From contig CACHCY010000001.1 of assembly GCA_902578495.1 (NCBI GenBank), forward strand, positions 123,975 through 187,974: DNA of 64,000 nucleotides, written 5' to 3'. Made by a program: the position numbers and the translations under genes. Below the pieces are notes generated by a model, which worked only from the letters and a program-made list of their open reading frames with translations, was not told the DNA's origin and ran no database searches. This DNA is from an uncultured SAR86 cluster bacterium (GTDB lineage Bacteria > Pseudomonadota > Gammaproteobacteria > Magnimaribacterales > AG-339-G14). Below are positions 39,913 through 49,392 of the stretch, one piece after another (positions within the stretch are counted from its first letter, which is position 1; the number at the start of each line of letters is the position of its first letter).

Positions 39913-41040
39913 CTAATCTATTTGTTTTTTAACGAACGATGGAATATCTAGATATTCTGAATCCATTAAATCACTAGACGAAACTTTTTTAACTTCCCTA
40001 GAAGAATGAGAAATATCTGGTTTAGGAAGGATGGGTTCAACCGATTCAAATTCAAAGGTATTTTTTGGCATCTTTTTAGATGCACTTCCGCCAAGGCCAG
40101 TTGCTACTATTGTCACCTTTATATCTGCTCCCATGGAGTCATCAAACGCCACACCATGAATGATTGTTGCATCTTGAGCAGCAAATTCTTTTACCAAGGC
40201 AAGAACTTCCTCAATTTCACCCGTTTTCATATCTGGCCCAGCTGTGATATTAACAAGAACTCCTTTTGCGTTTTCTAGATTAATATCTTCTAATAGTGGA
40301 CTTCCTACAGCTGCAGAGGCTGCCTCTTTTGCCCTGCTTGGCCCATTTGCAATTCCCGTTCCCATCATAGCCGTTCCTTTTTCTGACATTACTGTTTTAA
40401 CATCTTGAAAATCAACATTTACAAGTCCGGTTTGTGTGATGATATCTGATATACCTCTAACAGCTCCTAATAAAACATCATTTGCTTGCTTGAAGGCATC
40501 AAGAAGACTATGTTCTCGCCCAAGAACTTCCAATAATTTTTGGTTAGGAATTGCGATTAGTGAATCAACTTCATCTGTAAGTTCTTTTAAGCCAACATCT
40601 GCGATCTGATCTCGCATTTCAAGCTCTAATGGCTTGGTGACTACTGCAACTGTCAAAGCACCTATTTCTTTAGCAGCTCTGGCAACAATTGGGGCTGCAC
40701 CAGTTCCAGTTCCGCCACCCATTCCTGCTGCAACAAAAACCATATCTGAACCCTCAAGCAAGGTTTTAATTCTTTCAAGATCATCAAGTGCAGCATCTCT
40801 TCCAACCTCAGGCTTCCCTCCTGCTCCGAGACCATTAGAAATACCGGTTCCAAGAGTAATTTTTAATTCTGCTAAATTGGTATCAAGCGCTTGCTCATCT
40901 GTATTAGCACAAATCATTTGCACGCCTTCGATACCGCTTTCAACCATATGGTTTACTGCGTTTCCTCCAGCTCCACCTACTCCAACTACTCTTATAAGAG
41001 CAGATGATTTAGTTTCATTTTCTACTACGGTCCAGTTCAT
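39913..41040 (-). CDS. ftsZ: Cell division GTPase FtsZ
   Basis: GVGGAGGNAVNHM, AGMGGGTGTGAAP, C-terminal peptide YLDIPSFVKKQID. Confidence 0.99.
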   Translation of the reverse strand: MNWTVVENETKSSALIRVVGVGGAGGNAVNHMVESGIEGVQMICANTDEQALDTNLAELKITLGTGISNGLGAGGKPEVGRDAALDDLERIKTLLEGSDMVFVAAGMGGGTGTGAAPIVARAAKEIGALTVAVVTKPLELEMRDQIADVGLKELTDEVDSLIAIPNQKLLEVLGREHSLLDAFKQANDVLLGAVRGISDIITQTGLVNVDFQDVKTVMSEKGTAMMGTGIANGPSRAKEAASAAVGSPLLEDINLENAKGVLVNITAGPDMKTGEIEEVLALVKEFAAQDATIIHGVAFDDSMGADIKVTIVATGLGGSASKKMPKNTFEFESVEPILPKPDISHSSREVKKVSSSDLMDSEYLDIPSFVKKQID

Positions 41041-41058
41041 AGTCCCTCCTTATTTAAA

Positions 41059-42306
41059 TTAGAAATTGTTTTGGATCCATCTAAAAGCTTTGTTAAAAAT
41101 GTTCTTATCTTTCATGAACAGATAGTTCATATGGTCTTCTTCTTGTGATTTCTGACTATATAAAACCAATCCTACAGCAGTTGCATATATTGGATTCCTT
41201 AAAATATCGCTCAATCCTATCAATCCTGATGGCGAACCAATACGAACAGGAGCATTAAAAACTTCCTCTGCTAATTGGGCTACTCCTTCCATTCTGGATG
41301 TTCCACCCGTGATTACAATCCCGGCGGGAATATTATTTTCTAAAGAAGATAAGTTAAGTTTTTGTTTTATTAAGCCAAAAATATCCAAATACCTTTGCTC
41401 TATTACACTGGCTAGGGCCATTCTTGAGAAAATTTTATTTTTTCTTCCTGCCATACCTGGAACCTCAATTGTTTCATTTTCATGAATTATCGAGCTTGAA
41501 GCACAGCCGTACTTCTTCTTAAGTTCTTCTGCTTGCATACTTGGAGTTTGAAGTGCTCTAGCAATGTCTTTTGTAATATGATCGCCTGAAGTTGGAATAT
41601 TAGCAGTATGACTTATTGCTCCATTTTGAAAAACTGCAACGTCTGAAGTTCCACCACCCATGTCAATTAAACACGTTCCCAACTCTTTTTCATCTTCTGA
41701 TAGGACGGAGTAACTTGACGCTAGTTGCTCCAAAACAAATCCTTCAACAGTAATACCACAAGCTTTCATACAGGAGGATATGTTTTGAGCAGAGTTCCTG
41801 TTACAGGTGACTAGATGAACTTTGGTCTCGAGTCTGACGCCAGCCATTCCAAGAGGTTCTTTAATGCTATTTTGTTGATCAATAATATAGTCTCTTGGCA
41901 GAACATGAAGCAATTGAGAGTCATCTGGAATTGCATATGCTTGTGCGGCAGTGATGACTCTATCAACATCACTAACTTTGACTTTTTTATCTTTAATTCC
42001 TACAACACCTTCAGAATTTAAACCATTGATATGACCTCCACTTATACCTACAAAAGCTGATGTAACTTGTTTACCAGACATCAATTCTGCATCATTTACC
42101 GCGGATTCTATTGCGGATACAGTTGATTCAATATCAACAATCACACCGTTTTTTAAACCTTGAGAAGTTTGGCTTCCTAAGCCGATAACTCGCAATTCGT
42201 GATCAACATATTCAGCGATTAGACACACAACTTTCGAGGTGCCTATGTCAATACCTACTCTGATGTTATTTGATCCGTTGCTGACCATATTAATCCCTAA
42301 ACCCAA
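41059..42306 (-). CDS. ftsA: Cell division protein FtsA
   Basis: VGIDIGTSKVVCLIAEY, LIDMGGGTSDVAVFQNGAI, IVITGGTSRMEGVAQLAEEVF. Confidence 0.97.
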   Translation of the reverse strand: MGLGINMVSNGSNNIRVGIDIGTSKVVCLIAEYVDHELRVIGLGSQTSQGLKNGVIVDIESTVSAIESAVNDAELMSGKQVTSAFVGISGGHINGLNSEGVVGIKDKKVKVSDVDRVITAAQAYAIPDDSQLLHVLPRDYIIDQQNSIKEPLGMAGVRLETKVHLVTCNRNSAQNISSCMKACGITVEGFVLEQLASSYSVLSEDEKELGTCLIDMGGGTSDVAVFQNGAISHTANIPTSGDHITKDIARALQTPSMQAEELKKKYGCASSSIIHENETIEVPGMAGRKNKIFSRMALASVIEQRYLDIFGLIKQKLNLSSLENNIPAGIVITGGTSRMEGVAQLAEEVFNAPVRIGSPSGLIGLSDILRNPIYATAVGLVLYSQKSQEEDHMNYLFMKDKNIFNKAFRWIQNNF

Positions 42307-42841
42307 TTGCTCCTTTGTTTTGATATCTTAAATCTAAATATGAAAAGGTATCTTTTATGTTGGTAAAGTATTCGCTCTTCAGAAATGTTTTAAGGTTTTC
42401 TAATTGGTTTTCTATTTTTGATTTATTCAAGTGAAACCTTATGCCGGAATTATCCTCTAAGGTCATTAAATCAAACTCTTCAATTAGAATTCTATTAAGG
42501 ACCAAGTTAGACCCTTTCAAAATTTGATTGAGTTCAAAAAAATACCTTAAGACAAAGTCAATATTATTTCTGTTTGCTTCAATATTGACTAACTTCAAAT
42601 CTTCTTTGGTTTTAAATTTGAGGAGGCGACCAGATTGGGTCAGTATCTGGTCTTTTCCCCAAAAAACAAGCGGTTGATATTCTTTCACATACAATCTTTT
42701 CATTGGCCAAGAATTGACTTCCTTAGATGATTCAACAAAGTTAGGATTATCTTTTGAAAATAAAGGTTTTGGATCTTCAAAAACTTCGGATAAAAGAAAG
42801 GTTGAAGAAAATATCATTACAATGAAAGTTAAGAATTTCAC
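42290..42841 (-). CDS. ftsQ: FtsQ-like divisome protein, short, apparently lacking POTRA
   Basis: Between ftsL and ftsA; N-terminal hydrophobic segment; YVKEYQPLVFWGKDQILTQSGRLL and C-terminal SYLDLRYQNKGAIGF match FtsQ beta-domain signatures. Confidence 0.78.
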   Translation of the reverse strand: MKFLTFIVMIFSSTFLLSEVFEDPKPLFSKDNPNFVESSKEVNSWPMKRLYVKEYQPLVFWGKDQILTQSGRLLKFKTKEDLKLVNIEANRNNIDFVLRYFFELNQILKGSNLVLNRILIEEFDLMTLEDNSGIRFHLNKSKIENQLENLKTFLKSEYFTNIKDTFSYLDLRYQNKGAIGFRD

Positions 42842-43116
42842 TTTTCTGCTCCTTGAATCAAAACAACGGATTCAGGCAAAATCATTCCATATTCATCAAC
42901 TGTTTTTTCTTTTACTGAATTGTGAGAAGTTAGATTTAATATCTTATTCTTGAGATAAACTGATTCCTCATCTAGTTTTGACTTATAGTCGTTTAAAAGA
43001 TACTTTTCTGAGACTAATTGCTTGTAACTAGCATTCTTATTCAACACTAAGCAGGAACTAAAAAAAGTAGCAATCAGAGATCCTAAAATAAATATCAATA
43101 TCATTTGATTAAACAT
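42838..43116 (-). CDS. ftsL: Cell division protein FtsL
   Basis: Small single-TM protein directly downstream of rsmH. Confidence 0.8.
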   Translation of the reverse strand: MFNQMILIFILGSLIATFFSSCLVLNKNASYKQLVSEKYLLNDYKSKLDEESVYLKNKILNLTSHNSVKEKTVDEYGMILPESVVLIQGAEK

Positions 43117-43963
43117 TTTTTATCGCAATTCTCATTATTGCGCTCCTTGATCTAGGATTAGACTTAATTTCATTAATTGTTGGCTTAATAGGCTTTCCTT
43201 GCTTTTTTAGATTAAGATTTTTTGCTTCTTCTGATCTAAGAAAGTTTTTAGCTATTCTGTCTTCTATGGAATGAAAGCTTATGATGATTAATTTTCCATT
43301 TTGCTTGAGTAGGCAAGCTGCTGATTTAAATCCATTGATCATCTCTTCAATTTCATTATTTATATGCATTCTTATTGCTCTGAATACATTAGTTGCTGGA
43401 TGCCGTTTTTGTGAACTGCTATATTTCTCAATAAATAAAGAAAGCTGTGCTGTGCTTTTAAACTTGGTTTTTTTTCTTGATTCAACAATTTTCCTGGCAT
43501 AAAACCTAGATTTTCGCTCCTCACCTAAATGAAATAAAACATCACTTATTTCTTTCTCTGTTGCAGTATTTATCCATTGCTCTGCTGTGATTTCCTCTTC
43601 TTTATTCATTCTCATATCAAGAGGGCCGTCCTTTTGAAAGCTAAATCCTCTTTCTGGATCATCTAGTTGCATGGAAGAATTCCCTAGATCAAAAAAGATA
43701 CCATCTAGTCTTGTATCTAAACTTTCAATTTTTGAAAAATTTAGATTTTTAAAATGAAATCTTTTGTCTTTTATTTTTTGTGAATACGAGACAGTTTCTT
43801 TGTCTCTGTCTATTGCGATTAATCGGCCATCATCGTTAAGGTTTTCTAAAATCTTTTTTGAATGTCCTCCTAAGCCAAAAGTACAATCGAGATAAGTGCC
43901 GGCAGGATCATGAACTAAATTTTTAATAGTTTCGTTGATCATTACTGGCTGATGAGTGAACAT
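43109..43963 (-). CDS. rsmH: 16S rRNA (cytosine(1402)-N4)-methyltransferase
   Basis: HQPVMINETIKNL, DCTFGLGGHSKKIL, FDLGNSSMQLDDPERGFSFQKDGPLDMRM. Confidence 0.98.
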   Translation of the reverse strand: MFTHQPVMINETIKNLVHDPAGTYLDCTFGLGGHSKKILENLNDDGRLIAIDRDKETVSYSQKIKDKRFHFKNLNFSKIESLDTRLDGIFFDLGNSSMQLDDPERGFSFQKDGPLDMRMNKEEEITAEQWINTATEKEISDVLFHLGEERKSRFYARKIVESRKKTKFKSTAQLSLFIEKYSSSQKRHPATNVFRAIRMHINNEIEEMINGFKSAACLLKQNGKLIIISFHSIEDRIAKNFLRSEEAKNLNLKKQGKPIKPTINEIKSNPRSRSAIMRIAIKNV

Positions 43964-43967
43964 GATG

Positions 43968-44447
43968 CTAAAAAGGTATCTCTTGGACGTTAGAAGGTAA
44001 GTCGATATCTAGTTTTTCACCTTGAATTTGTTGACCTTTCTCTTTTGCAAGCCAATTTTTTTCATTCCATACTTCAAATTTCTGACCCATACCAATCAAA
44101 GATACTTTTTCTTTAACTTTTAATTGAGCGTAATCTCTTAAGCTCTGAGGAATAAGTATTTGCATCCGATCATTGACTTCAAAATCAATTAAATTTGCAT
44201 ATCCAAGAAAATTCCACTGAATAGATCTAATTTTTGAATCTAGGCCTGATAAGTTTTCAAAAGCTTTCGATATGGTTTTCCATAAACTGCCCGGATAAAT
44301 TCTTAAGGAAGGATATTGTGGGTCCCTAGTTATGACCAAAGAACCCTCTGAAACTTCTTTTAAAGCTTCCTTATACTTTGCTGGCATTGCAATTCGTCCT
44401 TTAGAATCCAATGCCAAACTACTGTATCCATAAAGTCCTATAGCCAT
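43968..44447 (-). CDS. mraZ: Transcriptional regulator MraZ
   Basis: LDSKGRIAMPAKY, dcw cluster head; start set at MAIGLYGYSS. Confidence 0.96.
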   Translation of the reverse strand: MAIGLYGYSSLALDSKGRIAMPAKYKEALKEVSEGSLVITRDPQYPSLRIYPGSLWKTISKAFENLSGLDSKIRSIQWNFLGYANLIDFEVNDRMQILIPQSLRDYAQLKVKEKVSLIGMGQKFEVWNEKNWLAKEKGQQIQGEKLDIDLPSNVQEIPF

Positions 44448-44467
44448 CAAACAAGACCCCTTTTTCA

Positions 44468-44500
44468 CACATAGATACACAAATGTGCACTTCAGCACAC
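44468..44500 (-). promoter_or_regulatory. Putative MraZ operator: four GTG-core direct repeats at 10-bp spacing
   Basis: Reverse strand AAGTGTGCTG|AAGTGCACAT|TTGTGTATCT|ATGTGTGAAA; GTG at 44500-44498, 44490-44488, 44480-44478, 44470-44468. Confidence 0.75.
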
Positions 44501-44527
44501 TTTAGACATTTGTATAATCACTGTCAA
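44499..44527 (-). promoter_or_regulatory. Putative sigma70 promoter of mraZ/dcw operon
   Basis: TTGACA-17 nt-TAAAGT, -10 overlapping the first MraZ repeat. Confidence 0.6.
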
Positions 44528-44571
44528 GAGGTTTAGTCCCAAAATATAAGGGTTTTAAGGATATTTATTAT

Positions 44572-44906
44572 GTGAGCTGACCTATAAGCCGGGTTCTGTA
44601 ATTGGTAATCATTCCTCTGGGATTTATGTTGCCATAAACCTCTAGCAACCTACCCTGACCTAATGCGAGAAACATTAACAGGTCTCTATTTGGTCTTGCT
44701 CCTGATGGGGTTTGCCAACGACTTTTGTTACCAAAAGTCTGGTGCGCTCTTACCGCACCTTTTCACCCTTACCTTTTAACACAAGGCGGTTTATTTTCTG
44801 TTGCACTATCCGTTACTTCGCAGTACCCAGACGTTATCTGGCATCATTCTCTATGGAGCCCGGACTTTCCTCTATCTATTTGACAGCGATTACCCGGTCA
44901 GCTCGG
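44572..44906 (-). ncRNA. rnpB: RNase P RNA, bacterial class A
   Basis: 5' GAGCTGACCGGGTAATCGCTG...GAGGAAAGTCCGGGCTCCATAGAGA ... 3' ACAGAACCCGGCTTATAGGTCAGCTC; P1 GAGCTGACC/GGTCAGCTC pairs. Confidence 0.95.
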
Positions 44907-44911
44907 TGATC

Positions 44912-44917
44912 ATTATA
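44912..44917 (-). promoter_or_regulatory. -10 element of rnpB (TATAAT)
   Basis: Reverse-strand ATGACA-16 nt-TATAAT just upstream of the rnpB 5' end; -35 overlaps the rsmI stop. Confidence 0.6.
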
Positions 44918-44928
44918 AGTATTTGGAC

Positions 44929-45765
44929 TTATTTGTCATTCTTTGATTCGCTGAAAATTGAGTAAATCTCTTTTGAGGTTTTTGAAGAAATCTTTGACAC
45001 AATTTTGGATGCTGCCTTGGTTCCGTTTAATTTTTGGATCTCTTCAAAGAGGACTTTCTCATGTTCGACTAAAATAAGTTGCTTCTCTTTGGAGCCTTCA
45101 ATCACGATAACCATCTCACCTTTTTTTAAAGTTTCATCTTTTATTATTAATTCATGAATTTCTTTAGCTTCATCCGTTATGACCCTCTCAAATTTCTTTG
45201 TGAGCTCTTTTGCTAAGGATACTTTCCTCTTAGGGCCTAAAATTTTTACAATCATCTGCACCAATCTTTCTATCCTCTTTGGAGATTCAAACAGAATGAT
45301 AGTTCTCATCTCATATTGTAAATTTTTTAAGACCGTTTCTAGCTGACCCTTTTTTTTTGGAGCATAACCTTCAAATACAAAAGAACTTGTTGATAAACCT
45401 GACGATATTAAAGCCGAAATAACAGCAGAAGGTCCTGGTATTGAAGTAACTTTAATTTTCTCCTCAATGGCTTTAGCAACTAATTCGTATCCGGGATCAG
45501 ATATTAAAGGTGTTCCTGCATCAGATATAATGGCCAAAGAGGCTCCTTCTTTTAGTAATTTTAGGAAATAATTAATTTTCGAAACATTAGAGTGATCATG
45601 ATAAGAGAGTAATTTATTTTTTATGCCTAAATCTTTTAAAAAGATACCCGATTTTTTTGTGTCCTCGCATAGAATGACATCAACTGAGGAAAGCACATTT
45701 TGAGCCCTTAAAGAAATATCTAATTTATTTCCTATCGGTGTACTGACTAAATATAATGTAGGCAA
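44929..45765 (-). CDS. rsmI: 16S rRNA (cytidine(1402)-2'-O)-methyltransferase RsmI
   Basis: LYLVSTPIGNKLDISLRAQNVL, EDTKKSGIFLKDLGI, SDAGTPLISDPGYELV; TTG start. Confidence 0.96.
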   Translation of the reverse strand: MPTLYLVSTPIGNKLDISLRAQNVLSSVDVILCEDTKKSGIFLKDLGIKNKLLSYHDHSNVSKINYFLKLLKEGASLAIISDAGTPLISDPGYELVAKAIEEKIKVTSIPGPSAVISALISSGLSTSSFVFEGYAPKKKGQLETVLKNLQYEMRTIILFESPKRIERLVQMIVKILGPKRKVSLAKELTKKFERVITDEAKEIHELIIKDETLKKGEMVIVIEGSKEKQLILVEHEKVLFEEIQKLNGTKAASKIVSKISSKTSKEIYSIFSESKNDK

Positions 45766-45768
45766 TTT

Positions 45769-46824
45769 ATGAAAGACTGTTTGAAAAAAGTTTATTTTTT
45801 AACCATCAGTGTATTCCTATTTCACTGTTCTATGAATATGGAAGATAAAGTTTTATTAGATAAAGAGCAAATCATAGATAGTAACTTTTCGCAGTCTTTT
45901 GTTGAAAATTTCAATAAAAATAAAAACTTCTCTTCTTCATATAATATTTTCTTTTCGGAAGAGGTAGATGAAAAACTCATTTCTTCTTTTATTAAAGGTA
46001 TAGAGTTTGGGTTTTTTTCAAATCAAGATTCTATGAAGTCGAAACTCTCATTTATCGCTTTTAATGAAGAAAGTGATTGCAGCACACTTAAAGCAAGGGG
46101 TTTCAATTTAGTTTTAGTGAATGATATTAATTCGGAATTCTACAGAAAGTGTAAGAGAAGATTATCAAGAAATTTTCTCTTCACATCGATAAACATAGAT
46201 AGTGAAAATGAGTTTATCCAGATCGATAAAAAATCTCTTCTCATTACTGGAAAAAGTCGAAATTCAAAAAATAATGAAAATACCTTGTCTTTAAAGAACA
46301 GTTCGGACTACGAACAAAAAATTGCTGATTACTTTGAAATCAATTTAAGCAATGAAAGAGTAAGGTCCCTGAGGAATGTTTTAAAAGAAAAAATTAACTT
46401 CTCTCCTCGAAAAAGAAAGGATATTGATAAAATATTTATAGATGCCTTACCGAATGAAACAAAAAGGATTATTCCTGCTATTCGCTATAATTTAATTTTT
46501 GATGCCGAGGTTTTAACTTACCCTAAATCATTAGATGTTTGGAATTCTGAATTAAGCTTGAGCGAACTTAATAAAGTTGAAGGCCTTGAGTATCCAGTAT
46601 TATTAAACAGAATAAATATCTTTGAAAAAATCATTCCTAAATTGAATGTTAACGAGAAAATTGCTTTTTCAGCTGGCTTTGATATTTTCTTCTTTGGAGC
46701 AAAAATTAGAGGCAGATCTTCTAATTTTTCTGGATTACTTGGTAGATATGAAATTAAAGAGAATTTTCTTTATTCTAAACCTTTAAAATTCAGAATAGAT
46801 CTGAGCGGAGTAAAGCAAGGTTAA
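45769..46824 (+). CDS. lpoA: LpoA/LppC(YraM)-like penicillin-binding protein activator, short form
   Basis: Divergent from rsmI as in E. coli yraL/yraM; C-terminal periplasmic-binding-like segment (AFSAGFDIFFFGAKI...FSGLLGRYEIKEN) matches LpoA C-domain pattern; candidate lipoprotein signal. Confidence 0.7.
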   Translation: MKDCLKKVYFLTISVFLFHCSMNMEDKVLLDKEQIIDSNFSQSFVENFNKNKNFSSSYNIFFSEEVDEKLISSFIKGIEFGFFSNQDSMKSKLSFIAFNEESDCSTLKARGFNLVLVNDINSEFYRKCKRRLSRNFLFTSINIDSENEFIQIDKKSLLITGKSRNSKNNENTLSLKNSSDYEQKIADYFEINLSNERVRSLRNVLKEKINFSPRKRKDIDKIFIDALPNETKRIIPAIRYNLIFDAEVLTYPKSLDVWNSELSLSELNKVEGLEYPVLLNRINIFEKIIPKLNVNEKIAFSAGFDIFFFGAKIRGRSSNFSGLLGRYEIKENFLYSKPLKFRIDLSGVKQG

Positions 46825-46825
46825 C

Positions 46826-47470
46826 TTAATCGGCAAAAAAAGATTCCCTCTCGCGTAAGGTTAAACTCTCTTGTATAAGCTCATTTTCAATCATTCTTTC
46901 TACATATTCATGCATATTTTTAGTTGATTTATTATTGGGAATATCCACACCAAGGAATTTCAATCTAATCAAAATAGGAATAATTGTTGCATCTAAGACA
47001 GAAAATTCGTCGCTTCGAAAGAATTCAGAGCCATCAAATAGCATCATTGAATTTGTTATATTTTTTTTGAGCTCCTTTCTTGAAGAATTCTTTTTTGCTG
47101 TTGTAACAGATGTATCTTCCAGAATATCAACATGATGAGTCCACTCTTCCTCAATTCTATGAAGAATTAATCTTGTTTGAGCTCTTGATACAGGGTAAAC
47201 AGGAAGCAATGGAGGATGAGGAAATCTTTCATCCAAGTACTCAACAATTAGTTGAGACTTATACAAGGCTAACTCTCTGTCTATGAGCAAAGGAAGAAAA
47301 CCTTTTGGGTTAACTTCTAGAATTTCTTTTGGAAGATTTTCAGGATCTAAAGCTTCAAGATCAGCGGTAATGCCCTTTTCTGATAGTACTATTCTTACTT
47401 TATGGCTTTGATGTCCAATTTCATTATGAAATAAGACCATGGATGATCTTTTACCTAATAAACTTGTCAT
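46826..47470 (-). CDS. sspA: Stringent starvation protein A (GST fold)
   Basis: LFHNEIGHQSHKVRIVLSEKGI, NPKGFLPLLIDRELALYKSQLIVEYLDERFPHPPLLPVYPVSRAQ. Confidence 0.95.
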   Translation of the reverse strand: MTSLLGKRSSMVLFHNEIGHQSHKVRIVLSEKGITADLEALDPENLPKEILEVNPKGFLPLLIDRELALYKSQLIVEYLDERFPHPPLLPVYPVSRAQTRLILHRIEEEWTHHVDILEDTSVTTAKKNSSRKELKKNITNSMMLFDGSEFFRSDEFSVLDATIIPILIRLKFLGVDIPNNKSTKNMHEYVERMIENELIQESLTLRERESFFAD

Positions 47471-47479
47471 TTTATATAT

Positions 47480-48142
47480 TTATTTTAAGTCTTTTTTAAA
47501 CTCTCTATAAACGAGATAAGCAAAAGCAGTGAAGATTAAAAGAAAAAGAATAACATATATACCAAGTTGTTTTCTGGTTTCAGCAGATGGATCTGAAACG
47601 TACGTAAGAAAATTAGTTATATCAGCAATATATCTATCGTATTCCTCTTCTGATAATTCTGATTGAATATCTTCCAAAACATGCGGCATAGAAACATTTG
47701 CGTAAACCTTATTATTAACTCCGTAGGGTCTAGAGGAGTCCTCATAAAAAGTATCTAGGTAAGTGTACACCCACTCGGGCGATCTTAATCTTGCTTCTAA
47801 AGTCAAATCAGGAGGTTTAGCACCTAATAGCTCTATAGCTTTGGATTCCTTTAAACTTATATGCATCAGGTCACCTATTTTAGAGTCATCGAATATCAAA
47901 TTTTGCTCATAAATATCTAGAGGGATTGATAGATCTTCGGCAACTCTTTTGTAACGGGAGTATTTCAGAGAGTGGCATCCATAACAATAATTCATATATG
48001 CTGAGAGACCTCTTTGAAGAGATTCTTTATCTTTTGTATCAGGGCTGAATTCATAGCACTCAATTGAGCCACATTTATAATCTCCTGCGGAAATTGAAAG
48101 CCCTGAAAAAAATGCAAATGCTAAAAAAAGTAATAGCTTCAC
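47480..48142 (-). CDS. petC: Ubiquinol-cytochrome c reductase cytochrome c1
   Basis: [12 protein letters not shown] heme motif, C-terminal TM. Confidence 0.96.
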   Translation of the reverse strand: MKLLLFLAFAFFSGLSISAGDYKCGSIECYEFSPDTKDKESLQRGLSAYMNYCYGCHSLKYSRYKRVAEDLSIPLDIYEQNLIFDDSKIGDLMHISLKESKAIELLGAKPPDLTLEARLRSPEWVYTYLDTFYEDSSRPYGVNNKVYANVSMPHVLEDIQSELSEEEYDRYIADITNFLTYVSDPSAETRKQLGIYVILFLLIFTAFAYLVYREFKKDLK

Positions 48143-49392
48143 GCTTCTGCTACTCTCTCAGGAACAGGTTTGCATTTCTCTATCCGTGTATAAATTGGCA
48201 TCAATATAAAGTAAGAGAAATAACCTAAAGTGAAAATTTTTGATAATAGTGTTTTTGTTTCTGTAGGCGGAACCATGCCCAAGTAACAAAGAGCAAAGAA
48301 ACTTACCACAAAGATTCCTAAGAAAGTCTTACTTAAAATTCCTTTATATTTAATCGATTTTACAGGACTTCTATCAAGCCAAGGAAGAACAGCAAAGATG
48401 GCGACTGCTGCCATCATAGTAGCAAATCCAAGGAATTTTGCAGTTAGCCCAAATAAAGGGAAATCTACAGCTCTCAACATGGCATAGAACGGAGTGTAAT
48501 ACCATGATGGAACGATGTGAGCAGGAGTAGAAAGGGGATTAGCTGGTTCATAATTGACATATTCGATAATGTACCCACCTCCTGTTGGAAAGAAGAAGAC
48601 TACTGAACAGAATATAATCAGGAATACGCCGAGTGCAAAAATATCATGACTAATGTCATAGGGAAAAAATGGTTTTGTATCTAAAGGAACTCCATCTTCA
48701 TCAAGATGTTTTTTAACGTCTATTCCATCTGGATTATTAGAACCAATTTCATGAAGTGCAAGTATATGAAAGAAAACAATTGCAATTAGTAATATTGGAA
48801 GAAGGACTACATGAAATGCAAATAACCTTGATAGAGTAATTCCTGATACCAAATAATCACCCCTTATCCATGTTGCCAAATCTTCTCCTACAATAGGTAT
48901 TGAACTGAACAACGAAATGATAACTTGAGCAGCCCAAAACGACATTTGACCCCAAGGAAGAACATAGCCGGTGAAACCTTCAGCCATTAGAATAAGATAA
49001 GTAAACCAACCTCCGAGCCATATCAGCTCTCTAGGTTTTTGATAGGATCCATACATCATTCCTCTAAACATGTGCAGATAGATAAGTGCAAAAAATGCTG
49101 AGGCTCCTGCAGCATGCATGTAACGGATAAGCCATCCATACTCTACATCTCTCATAATATATTCGACAGAGGAAAAAGCCTCTTCTGCTGAATTTGTATA
49201 ATTCATCATCAGCCACAAACCTGTGATAATTTGCATTGCCAATACAAAAATCAGAAGAAATCCAAAGAGATACCAAATATTGAGGTTAGTGGGTGCTGGA
49301 TATTTAGATAAATGCCTTTCGAAAACTTCAGTTAAAGGAAATCTAAAATCTATCCAATTCAGGAATCGTTTCGTTCTAGTGTCAGTTGTCAT
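48139..49392 (-). CDS. petB: Ubiquinol-cytochrome c reductase cytochrome b
   Basis: [41 protein letters not shown]. Confidence 0.98.
   Translation of the reverse strand: MTTDTRTKRFLNWIDFRFPLTEVFERHLSKYPAPTNLNIWYLFGFLLIFVLAMQIITGLWLMMNYTNSAEEAFSSVEYIMRDVEYGWLIRYMHAAGASAFFALIYLHMFRGMMYGSYQKPRELIWLGGWFTYLILMAEGFTGYVLPWGQMSFWAAQVIISLFSSIPIVGEDLATWIRGDYLVSGITLSRLFAFHVVLLPILLIAIVFFHILALHEIGSNNPDGIDVKKHLDEDGVPLDTKPFFPYDISHDIFALGVFLIIFCSVVFFFPTGGGYIIEYVNYEPANPLSTPAHIVPSWYYTPFYAMLRAVDFPLFGLTAKFLGFATMMAAVAIFAVLPWLDRSPVKSIKYKGILSKTFLGIFVVSFFALCYLGMVPPTETKTLLSKIFTLGYFSYFILMPIYTRIEKCKPVPERVAEA

Noticed and set aside
40634-41062. 142-aa plus-strand ORF antisense to ftsZ (and 40006..40278)
   Set aside because: Mirror ORF of a highly conserved gene; proline/alanine/threonine-rich composition is the complement of the FtsZ codons, no start context.
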